From positions 13,710,001-13,774,000 of the forward strand of contig JAWUZG010000056.1 in NCBI GenBank assembly GCA_036785705.1: a stretch of DNA of 64,000 nucleotides. The letters run 5' to 3'. A program made the position numbers and the translations under genes. Shown piece after piece: positions 1-10,865 of the stretch. Origin of the DNA: Acanthornis magna (taxonomy: Eukaryota; Chordata; Aves; Passeriformes; Acanthizidae). Each line of letters begins with the position of its first letter. The first letter of the stretch is position 1. Below the pieces are notes generated by a model. It worked only from the letters and a program-made list of their open reading frames with translations, did not search any database and was not told where the DNA came from.

Positions 1-2804
1 CCTAGAAAATAAACAGTGCTTTTTCACATGCTGCATCTTGCTGGATTTGGCACCACACTGCAGTATGCCCTAGCTGGAGGGAAGAGCTGGGTGGAGAGAC
101 CTCATGGAAAGATCTCCTGGATAAGCTTCTCTTCTCATCTGAGAGAGGAGCGGAAAGGGGAGAATAACCTAACCACGCAGGGACTTGGGTTTGTAGCCAA
201 AACTTGGCTAAGTGACCTGGAAATGGAGAGTTGGCTTTGGGAACTGCACGTTCAGATGGTCCTCTCAGGCAGGAACTAAATTGGTACGGAAGACAGCAAG
301 TTCCAGATAGGAAAAAAACAAAACAAGAAAACAAAACTATAAAAGAATACCCCAAAACCACAAAACCTGCCAAAATACAGCAACAATAAATGTATTAATA
401 ATAATTGGGAAAAATCTCCATGACGAAATCCTGAAATGGTGTGATGTGGGGAGAGAACATGTGGCACTGCTTCTTGGGCTGTCTGTGCTTGACAGAGCAG
501 GAGTGAGAGCTGGTTTATGAGGTTAGGTTGAAAGTGGAGTTGAGGGAAGGAATTTATGGTGTTTCACGCTGGGATTTGGGTGTGAAGTAGTCCCTCAAGC
601 TTTTAGGGTTATTGCTTTGAAAGTAATCCCATGATAGACCTGTAAACCTGCCCTATTGCTCACTCTGCTAAGGCTCTCTGGGTGATCTCCCCATGATGGT
701 CTGTCTTATAAAATATGCAATATCTGATTGAGCTGAGATTGATTCAGGCTGTAATGAGGCTGTGCATGTGTTAATAAAACCCTGTTAGGTTGTTGATATA
801 ACAATGCTGCTTCTGTCACAAATTGTTTTAACTTCAGCTTATGGCAAAAGCCTCTGGGCTCACACAGCAAATTTCACCATTAGTCTTTGAGTCATTTAGT
901 AATAATTGGAAACAACGTTTTTAGGGAGACACTGCAAGATAGATTCTGGTTTCTACTTGGCTGAAGTTCCTTTTTAAATCCATCTTCCCTGTGTCTTGTG
1001 TTCACCCAGGTGCTCACAGGAATTTTCATCAGCCAGCCTCAATTCGGCTGCCTCATTGGCTCTCAGCCTACCAGCAAGGAATGGGCACCTATCAAGTAAT
1101 TTTTGGATGGCATGGAATTTGGTATGGATGGCACTATGCGTTCCTTTTGAATCTCTTCTTCTTTCCTTTCCAGAAATGCTTTAGGGTTTGACCAGAGTCT
1201 TGAGAGGAGCTAGTCCATGGAATAACAACGAGTTGTTTGATACACAAGCTACTGGAAAACAGACAGGATCTCATCATTTAGCCGAGATGGCATCTTCTGC
1301 ATTCTCTGGGTCTCTAGCCAAATTCATCCCAAAGATAATGGGTACCACAGGTAATTTAAGGAACAAAGAGCCTCTCCCTGCAGCTATGTGCAACTGCTGG
1401 TGGTTACCTAATCGTGCACCTGCACACAATTGCTGATGGTTTCATGATCCTATCTCCAGCTATCTCACACAGTCCACTTGCCTCTTTTACACTGCAAAAT
1501 GTCTTGTGTTATAGACTGTCTTGTGGCTGGACACTCTTACAGGCCATTCATCTCTCTTTGCTCCAGGTCTAATCGAATTTCTCTTGATTTGATTCCCTTC
1601 TGGTTGTACATTTTTTTAGTGTACTGAGAAAAAGCTCTTGTGCAAACCAGAGTGGCTGGTGAGGTAGCTGAGCCTCATTAGTATTTCTGAGCATCTCCGT
1701 GAGACAATCTGCAGTCATCCTTCCTCCCTTTTCCCTCTCCCTCCCGCTATTGCAATACACTTTTATAGCCAGTGAGATCATGCATTCTGAGATGTTGTCT
1801 TGATGCAAACCTGTATCTGCTAACACATCTGTGTGAACCATTTCACATCAGCTTTCGGGAGCAAACGAGGGTGTTCCCATTCCTCCACATGTGCTGAGTT
1901 TCTTTCCTTGTGGAATTTTCCGGTGATGAAACGAAGTATCTATCAGTCAGGAATTATATCTGGGCTGTAAATCTCTTTTTGAATCATCTCACAGTTTTCC
2001 CAGCTATTTCATGGTCCTAAACCATTTAGTTCTCCTTATGTCTTGTCTACTTTCAGGAAGATTTTTCTGATCTATTTGTTAGTTACTGGTTCCACTTTCT
2101 ATGTCTCTCTTAAAACTCTGGATCATGTTAAGAGTATGTATGGAAATCAGCAAATATTAGTGGTTTGCCAGAGGTCATTAGCAGCTGTTTTAGATCATAG
2201 AAACTCTTGTAGGCCTTTGCCCTAATTATGAGAAATAACAACATGCACCTGTATTATAATTTTTATCTGCAGATCTTGAAATTATTCATAAATATCTGTC
2301 AAATATTCACCACTCCTACATGAGAAGGTAAAAGTCTGAGTAAGTGGAAGGTCCAAGTCACCAAAGAAACTAAAATAAGAAACTAAGATAATGCACTGTC
2401 CCTTTCATCCACACCAAGATGCTCTGGAGCCACAGCTCTGAAGGAGAGACACCTGAACTTGCAGGACAATGCACTGGCAGAGTTTGGGATGTCAGTGTAG
2501 CACACAAAAGCCAGAATATGGAGTGGAAAGTTTTCACAAAGGATTAAGGGTTTACACAGATGCCTCTCGGGGTGTGGGTGCTTTTAGGTGCCTTATGTGC
2601 TGCTCTCAGAAAAGAATTTTTGTTCTTTTCATGCTTAAGCTGCTTTTTTGCGTTCTCAGAGCAGATGGCAAGAGAGATAGCTACATTTTTGGCTTGGTAA
2701 TTCCTTAAGAAGCTAGATCCACCTTTCTGGTTCCCTCTTTTTTTGCTCAAACCTGGAACATAATTAAAGTAGGTTAATTAATCAATAAGTTAATTAAAAA
2801 TAGC
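1..2804. other. Non-coding DNA, no gene seen
   Basis: No reading frame here exceeds about 125 codons and none resembles a known protein. An A/C-rich low-complexity patch lies at about 310-368. I see no CpG island, splice-site pair with an open exon, RNA gene or recognisable transposon. The rest is ordinary unique-looking AT-leaning vertebrate sequence. Confidence 0.6.
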
Positions 2805-2926
2805 TTGGAGAGGACTTTAAAGATAATCTTGTTCCACCTGTCCTGCCATGAGCAGAGACAAATTCCACTAACAGAGGCTGTTCAGGGCCCCATCCAACAC
2901 TTCCAGGGATGGGGCAGCCACAGTGT
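2805..2926 (-). mobile_element. CR1 LINE 3'-end fragment
   Basis: Read on the minus strand, this follows the order of the avian CR1 3' region: the block containing GATGGGGC, the segment before the ORF2 stop, then the block that normally reads GATCTTTAAGGTCCC near the 3' end (here seen as GGACTTTAAAGATAATC on the plus strand). The terminal octamer repeats and the AACCCAAACCATTC block are missing or decayed. It is a heavily diverged, 5'-truncated dead copy. It lies about 50 bp from the antisense LTR remnant and has the same orientation. The call rests on remembered CR1 consensus, not an alignment. Confidence 0.75.
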
Positions 2927-2974
2927 GTGATAATGTGGATTTGAATGAAAGCTCTGAGATCATCTGATGTGGCT

Positions 2975-3335
2975 TTTGAGTCCCTGAGGATGCAGGGGCT
3001 GGCAGAGAGAATTCAAGCAGATGAACCCAAGATGGTGAAAGGGAAACTTTATTTACAAGAAAGCTCTTTTATATCCATTAGTATTCTAGCAACTATTGGT
3101 CAGCAAAGAATCCACCTCCTAAAACCATTGGTCACAACTAAATAACACCTAACACCAAACACAGAGATTAAGAAAGTAAAAGAATGCAGCTTATGTCTGT
3201 TCTCTCTGAGAAAGAACAGAAAGTTCTAAAACGGTGCAACTACAATCTGACTTGTCCATGGGGATACAGACATAAACCCACAAAGCAGAGATGATTTCAG
3301 AGCCAATGGTAGAGTCGCTGCAGGTGTAATTAGTG
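2975..3335 (-). mobile_element. Antisense solo-LTR remnant (probable endogenous retrovirus)
   Basis: On the minus strand the elements fall in LTR order. Two CCAAT boxes (ATTGG on the plus strand at 3127-3131 and 3095-3099) are followed by a perfect TATAAAA (plus-strand 3067-3073) and then an AATAAA poly(A) signal (plus-strand 3048-3053). U5-like sequence runs on to about 2975. This spacing, with TATA and AATAAA about 20 bp apart, is typical of a short LTR with a small R region. No gag, pol or env-like coding sequence is seen on either side, so it is best read as a solo LTR or LTR fragment. Neither outer boundary nor a target-site duplication could be fixed. The general look recalls passerine ERV LTRs, but the family is not identified. 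Confidence 0.6.
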
Positions 3336-6300
3336 TGGGTACAGCAAGCCACATGAGCATAGCTCTCCATGTTGCATTGGAGTGGAAAAATGCTCATTTG
3401 GAAGAGCCTGATTCATACATTACTTCATGTCTGAAACAATTTTCTTATTGAGGTTATTTTCATTTGATTACTAGAACTGTTGTGTTTAGTTAACAATTAT
3501 TTATATTTCTGTGTGAGGGAGATAAGTAATTTCACTTATTAGTAGGCAGATATATACAGATCTTAATCAGAAGGCTGCAAGGATTTCTATGATGAATTTT
3601 ACATGAAAGCACAGTGCTGGCTGTATCCCTACACTCGTTATCCAAACTGGAAATCAATATTTCTGGGTTTGATGACATTTACAAAAAAAAAAAAAAACAA
3701 AAAACAAACAAACAAAAAAAAAAAACCAACCAAGGTTATTAGTGCTCACCATGAAATGAAACACACATTTTGTTTTCAGCAGAAATCTGGAAGATTTTTG
3801 GAAATCTTGAGGATTGCAGATTTTTTTAAAAAATCAGTTTATCCAAGTTACTCTTTTCCTACATAAAAAACTTTTATTCTTTTTATGGACATTTTCTGTG
3901 TGTCTAGGGAACCATGTTTACTGTGGGATCTCACTTTTCTCCATGGTGTTTTTGATATATAATTACATAGTTTTGGACACATACAACTCTATTAGCTTAT
4001 GCTTAAACTCAGGGATGAATTATTGTCTCAGAGAGTGCAATGCTGAAACACATGGTTTAGTCATTTGGCCAATTACACAACTTAAAATCTGACTGAACAC
4101 TGGAGTTATAGCTCTTAGGGGGATTTTCTCATCTACAGGTTGATTTGTTTTAGTAATTATAATAATAAAAAAAACCCTCAAAGAACAGTTTGAAGCTAAA
4201 AAGCCTCTGGAATATTAAATAGCAATCTTTCAGAAATACCAAAGATGAAGAGAGGAGGTTTATAATAATTCAGACATTTCTTCGCCCATGCAAGACAAAC
4301 TGGTGTCTCTCTATAGACCTTTTTCTTCAAATTTTTCTTCTTTTTTTAGTACCTCTTTTTATAACCCTTTCTGGCTACTAGAATTGGGAGGATGAACTGC
4401 ATCTGTCACTCATAAAACAAAATACAGGCAAATGCCATTTTTAGATTTAACAACATGCATGTTTTAGGCCTCTTTGGAAGGAATATTTTTGAGCTGTTCC
4501 TTGGCCAGTTTAAATATTGAATTATGGACTTAAATTTTTAGATACACCCCAACAAAATGGCTGCTGTCCTCAGTTGGTTTTGCTCTGTATCTTTTAGGAA
4601 ATCTGTTGTAAATCTGACAGCTTTGGGTTGCTGCCCACCTGGGCTTGATTTCTGACAGCTGAATGTCAGGTCTCCTCTCCGATGAGGAGCTGCTGCCTCC
4701 ACTCCTATCTTTCATCGTATTCCTCTGAGGACAAGATACGTAATCATAAACATTTCATATGTTTATTATGTATAATAAATATAATTTATATTTATTTGTT
4801 ATATATTTGGGCATATTGTTATTTTTTGGGCAGCCCCTGTGCAAAAGGAGGCTTTGGTGCCTTCTGCTGAGGAGGGGAAGGTGGGGAAGAAGGGCTGTCC
4901 TCTCTGCTAACACCGCCTGCCTATGGATGAGAAATTAAACTCTCCAGCTCTGCAGTGCCGAGCATCCATCCTGTTTGAGGGAGACTGTGGTTTGCAGCTC
5001 ACAGCTCTCCATATCCAAATCTATTAGCTACGCAGGGCAGGATGAATGCAGTAATTGGCATTCAGGCTTTCCAAATAACCAGGAGCAAAATTTTAATTTG
5101 TCCAGAAAACACAGGGCAATGTTTCCATTTCTTCTTGTCTGGCTTAACTAGTGTTCAATATGGGCCTGTCTTGCTGAGTTACTGCCAGGAGAAGGTGGGG
5201 ATGTGTTGCTGTGAGGGGTGAGTGAGCAAGGACAGCCACCCCATAATCCAGCAGAACAGAACATTGTCCTTGCTGGATAATACAACATTGTCCTGCAAAT
5301 TAATTTTTTTTTAAAAGCAAATCCTTTGTTGATTGAGTAGCTGAGGCAGATATTTGAAGACCTCAGTTTGCTCCCAGTGTAAGTATAAGCTGATGAACTC
5401 TGGGCTTCTGGGTTTTTTCACCCATGCAGTGTTTGCTAATGAACCTTCCCCATGTCTTTGAAGAATCCTTTATGGGGGTGAGAGGAGCAGCAGGTGAGCA
5501 ATCTGGTTAGAGATGCTGTCCACAGTCTGTATTTTCTTTCTCTTTTTTCCTTTTAAAAAATTGGCTTACTCAAAATGTGAACACTTCCTCTGAAGTCCTT
5601 CAGTCACTTTTGCAGGAATAGGTAACAGGTTTGCGCTATGGAAAATGAGGATGCCGAGGGGAATGTCAATTTGAGGAAGTTCTTCTCTCCCAACAGACCG
5701 GTCTGACCATGATTGCTTCCACCTTTTTTATTTCTCAGAGGAATAAGTTCATATTACAGGGCTCTGGTCACTGCAGGCTGGACATCTCCAGCCTCATCAC
5801 TGCTGGGAGCATTTGGGAAAATGTGGAAAGCTATTGCACAAGACATCCAAGTGAAAGCAGGGGGAACGTTGTTAAGCTGATGATGAATTTCTTCCTGAGT
5901 GGAATTTAGCAACCATCGCCTGGGAAAAATATTGATAGAAATAGCTGTGCATGGATTTCTGAGGTAGCAGAAGTAAATGATAATGTGACTGCTGTTATGG
6001 GCAGAGGGTTCTGATAGTCTTGCCAAATAGTGGTACAAATTTTAGGTTCCTGTTATCTGTCTTCACAAGGCCTTTCTTTCTGCAACTATCTTTGTCTGCA
6101 AGCTGAAATTCAGTGATATTCTGGAATATAAATACCTAATTGTGCTTGCAAATCAGGTGCTTAAACTTCCAAATCCTCGTCATCTTAGTATCATTGTTTT
6201 CCAGATTATTTGAATCCTAAGGGTTAGAAAAGGAGATTTCCATCTGTGAAGCTGTCATCATGACACATTTCATCCAGGACTGTGGCATTTTGTAAATGCC

Positions 6301-9149
6301 ACTTTAAAAATCAGGGATGAGGTATTGCACAGAAATATTTTTGGTAAATGAATAGAGTCCCTTTTAGAAGCAAAAATGGAGAATGTCACAGCAAATATCC
6401 CCAGGGCAATGTATTTTCTAGGCTGGACACTGTCACCCTTTGAATCAGTGACAGAGCACACATAATTTTTCTCTTCTGCTTCACTTAACCTGCCCAAGCT
6501 ACTCCTGGTTAGTGAGAATTTCTCACTCAAGAAGTTGGGTCCTGTAGAAACTGTGGTGGGCTCTTACCTGACTTGCTGTAGAGTAAATGCCAACTCATAT
6601 TTTGCTTCCAACTTCAGGATACGCCACAAGGACCAAGTAATTATTTCAGTGTGGTTTAAAATATATCTACCCTCAGGTAACACTAGTTTAGCAAAATTAA
6701 TCACTGCACAGTTAAGTGGGATTTGGATCTTCAGATTCTTATTTATAACAAAATTTTAGTGTGAGGGGAGGGTGAACTAGAAATTTCGTGATAAATGAAG
6801 GCTTAAATATGGCAATAAACTGTGGCTTCTTTCTCAGAATGCAGCCTCATTTATTTACTTTTGAAATAGTGTGAAATTATTAGGCTCCAGGAAAAAATAA
6901 CATTTTATCATCCAGCATGGTTCTCCTTTTATGAGATGTAATTAATAACACTCTTACTGCAGTTGATGTCCTCTCCAGAAGGAGCCCAAATAGTGCAGCA
7001 GAGCTTTGTATTTTTCTCTAAGGCACTTCATAGATGATTGCAGTTATTCTTACTGTGAGACACAGTGATGCTATTCCCCCCGGAGTATTTGTCAAAGTGA
7101 AGCCCTGACAGCTTGAAAACATGATGGGGAGAAGAGCATCTCTGGCTGAATCCGTCTGGGCACAGGCAGTTCTGTGGCAGTCAGAGGCAGTCAGGCAAGC
7201 GAAATCGTGGACAGAATGATGCTGTTTATGTGTGACAGCTCGCCCAACTATCTTCTGCAGACCTTCCTGCCAAACTAAAATATGGGCCTCCAACAGCTCC
7301 TTGCGAGTGTCTAGACATCAGATCAAGATTGTTGAAATTTTCTTAACTTACAGTCCCAAATGCTTTTATGGTTGAAACATCACCGTCATGTTTTTGTTCA
7401 CTGCAGATGTCTCCCATCCAGGCAGTGTTTAGATTCCTGTAGCTCTGCAAGTCTTACATCCACATTTTGTCTAGGTCCTGTGTAATATTTGAGGCAGTGG
7501 CCTGTTCCATCTACTGGTTTAAATAAAACTTGTGTCCAGGTGGTAGCTTTTATTTTGTTTCAGCAACATCATTTTTCCTCTGACTTTGACAGATGCCATG
7601 TGGCTCAGTTGTAGGAACTGAATATATCACTGTGACTGTGCTACCTGTGTACTCATTCCTCTCTCTCTAACCTTCCAAATGGCTTTGCTTCATTTCCCAG
7701 AGCTTTCACAGACTCTTCCCCACTTATCTCGCAGTCTGTATCAAACAAGATCAAAGTTCCTGCCTCCAATCAGCCCATAATGCTGGCCTTCATCACCTGC
7801 TCATTACGTTTTCAATCAGACATTTCTGCTCCTTTCTCTCAGGCAATTCTTCACTCTTGGAGGGAAGCCACCATCAGCCCTCCACAGCAGTGTCATTATC
7901 CACACTTTTTACTCCTTTGCCTGACGATAATGATTAGGTCTATGGAAGGTGCATGCCGCAGTCATCATCTTGATCTCACAGTTTCTTTGTAATTTCTCCT
8001 CTTTCTGCACATTCCTGTCATCTCTAGCCTCGGGATGGTGACCTCTTTGGGGCCAGGGTGGTCTCTGTACATTGTGTGATGGTGATGCAAAATTTGCAAC
8101 AAGATCTGGAGAATTTGGAAAGATGATGAATATTCATATTCATTCTTTCAACAGCATAACTGGTCCAAACAAGACTTCAAAAGTTATTTATTAGTGAGCA
8201 ACTTTTCACTGTCCTATGAGATAATAAGTTAGTTATATATGTCTTTTATTCAGTTTTTTAGTAGATGTCGGAGTACATTCAGTCACAAGAGCTACTCCAC
8301 AGTTACCAACTTTCTCATTAGAAGCATCAGAGCAAATTTAAAGACATGGTAGTGTTCTGAAAAGGATACAGAGAAAACGGTTCAAATTAACTAAATCTCC
8401 ACATTAGTGGATTATTCAAACCTTCTGGGGGGAAGCATTCATGCAAAGTTAAAATTGCCTTAATTCACTTTGGAATAAATATTCAGTTTTAAAATATTCT
8501 TACAGCATTTGGGGACGTTGTTATCTCCTCATTAATTTTTTTCTGGCTTCCTCCTTTGCCTGGGTGGGAAACTTAATACTGGGCTGGGGACTGAATTCTC
8601 TCACTGACCTCTCTTCAGCTGATCTTTGGGATATGGCAGAGAGATTTGCTTGACTTCATGCCCAGATACATCTCTGGGAGTCTTGTGATTACCCAGCGGA
8701 GTTTGGAGTCACCTCCCAGGGGCTCTCTGGGTGCAGCTGATCCTGGGGTATCCGTGTCAGCATCAGGAGGTTCAGATGGTTCTGGCTGTGCTGCACAGCT
8801 GCTGCAGGGAGAGCTGGCACTGGCACTGGCCCCATTTAAAAACCTGATGGAGAGCAGGGATTGCAGCTTGCACAGCTCATTGTCTGAATCCAGAGGTGCA
8901 ATTCTTTGTCTTTCCAGAGGAGACACGTGGCTACGTTTAACAGGAGAGCTGGTAAATTGAATCATTCTTTTAGCCACCTTTTATCACCGTCAGAACTGTT
9001 CTTCAGTCAAAAACCCACTCAAATTACCCTTGTTTAAGTTTAGTTGTCAGACTATGTGGGAGACTTCTAACACCATCTCTACTGCTGGAATATGTGTACC
9101 ATGAATATTTCAAATGAAAGCCTCCTCACCCCCCAACATTAATTTTATA
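3336..9149. other. Non-coding DNA, no gene seen
   Basis: Contains only short chance reading frames. It includes an A-rich run (3681-3726), an AT-rich patch (about 4740-4810), a 12-bp palindrome at 8126-8137, and opposing open frames at 8615-8977 (minus) and 8646-8960 (plus) that lie in a more GC-rich stretch. The 121-codon minus frame begins with GTG, and its first ATG is four codons later. Nothing supports it as a gene. Confidence 0.55.
3681..3726 (+). repeat. A-rich low-complexity run
   Basis: About 45 bp of almost pure A with scattered C, shading into AAAC-type units at its right half. No source gene or target-site duplication is apparent next to it, so I read it as simple sequence rather than a retrocopy tail. 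Confidence 0.9.
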
Positions 9150-9760
9150 GATGGATAATTAATTATCCTCCCTATGGCAACTGGCTGTGGTTTTTATTAA
9201 CTTGCAAATCAAAAGAAGAGCCTGAAAAATGACAAGCTAATTTTTTAATAAGGTATGTCTTCCATGTTTATTCGTATTTTATTACCCAGCAGTCTGTAAA
9301 GTTATCTATTTAATTTGGAAAAACACATTATCGCGGTTTGAGTAATCTCCCATGGAAAAAAATAAAGATTATTTTGCAACCGCAGTGTTGAAATATATTG
9401 TACTGCAGTCACGAATATGCTAACCAGATAGATATCTTTGCCTGATTTAAGTAAAGCAGAATCCCACTCTCTCATTATAATGATCGTGACAGTAGTGTTA
9501 ATGTTCATAGAACCCTTGCTTGAGTTTTCTCCTGATATGCGATGTTCCCAGACATGAGATTTCTGCCCTGTGGTTTTCTGCCATAATTTTAATTTTTTTT
9601 TTTTCACTTTTGAGATAGGCCCAGGATTTATTTCAGCAACAAGTGTTTTGCAATTAGTTTTGATGGAGCCAAGATTTCACTGGTTCTCTCTAGTTCGCAA
9701 ACCCCAGAATTGTTCCACCAATGTGTAATGAAGTTTGTACAAGCAGCTCTTCCACATGAA
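9150..9760. promoter_or_regulatory. Candidate conserved non-coding element (enhancer-like)
   Basis: About 600 bp dense in plausible transcription-factor cores. TAATTA-type homeodomain sites lie near 9160. RUNX-type cores are TGTGGTTT at 9186-9193, AACCGCA at 9378-9384 and TGTGGTTT at 9569-9576. A minus-strand 101-codon frame (9302-9607) overlaps it but is Lys/Ile-rich and matches nothing I know. Function and conservation are inferred from texture only. Short motifs like these occur often by chance. Confidence 0.3.
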
Positions 9761-10825
9761 GGGAATGAAAAAGTACAGAGGAGCTCCTGCCAATGCTTGC
9801 TTCATATCGAAACTATTCTGAGGAAGATTCTAAGAAATGAGGACAAAAATTGTGGAGAGAGAGGAGAAGAATGAGGGGGGAAAAAAAAAGAGACTGCTGC
9901 AACATTTTTCATAGCTGTTTGTACCCTTCCCACAGAGTCATGTTCACCACTTGAGGTCCTGCTGTTTCTGTGGCTTATCTCAGGAAATAATGAGCTCCGC
10001 AATCCTGGCCAAGTTTAGCAAAGTCACTAATTGCTAATTGCTTTGATTTCACTTTTCAGCTTCTTGTCCCATCGAGTGCTGTCTCCTGCCCGGGACTGTG
10101 CCTGAAGGTGGTGACAGATTCCTGCTGCCTGTGTGTGTCCTTCCCTTTGGAGAAAGGCAGCTCTGCTAAGCGTTGTAAGCGTTGCTCTCTGTCCTGCGGT
10201 TCCATTTATGTCACCAGCAGGAATCACACCTCTGCTCGTGTGGATCCATGTGCTGCTTCATCCTGCTGTGGCCATGGGAAGTCCCAGATGTGCCCAGGGA
10301 TGGTGTTGGGTGCCCATAAGGGAGGAGGGGATTTCTCCCTCACCCCAAGGCCAGCTTTTTGAGATGAGCTCATGTCCCCTTTGAAGCTCTGAAACAAATT
10401 GCTCTGTTTGTTGCCCGGTTGAAAACTTGGCTGGAAGTCATTGGCTTTCCTTCTGAAGCACAATGGTTTATCATCTCCATATTCCTTTTGTTCTATTGGC
10501 ATAGTTTAGAGATTTCTTTATTATTCCTATTTATGCATCACTTCTTGGAAGCCTGTGGGGAAGACAAGATAGAGAAATCATACTTGAAAGAAAAAGCTGT
10601 CAAGTTTAATCTGCTGCATTTCTCATTTTCTGGAACTGTGGAAAGAAACATTTGCGAGGCAGTTGTTTGGACAGTCTCTGATCCAGCTTTAGGAACCCTG
10701 GCACGTTTATGATGTTTGAATATATGAAAGGTATGGGTGCATGGGACCACAATAAATCCAGGTAAGTGCAGCACTGGGTAATGCAGAGCCGTGATCTGCA
10801 AGGTCTGAGCAGGTGACAGCAGCAG

Positions 10826-10865
<40 letters not shown>

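Noticed and set aside
1391..1442. Imperfect repeat of CAACTGCTGGTGGTT and CAATTGCTGATGGTT
   Set aside because: Only 15 bp with two differences and no further copies; consistent with chance.
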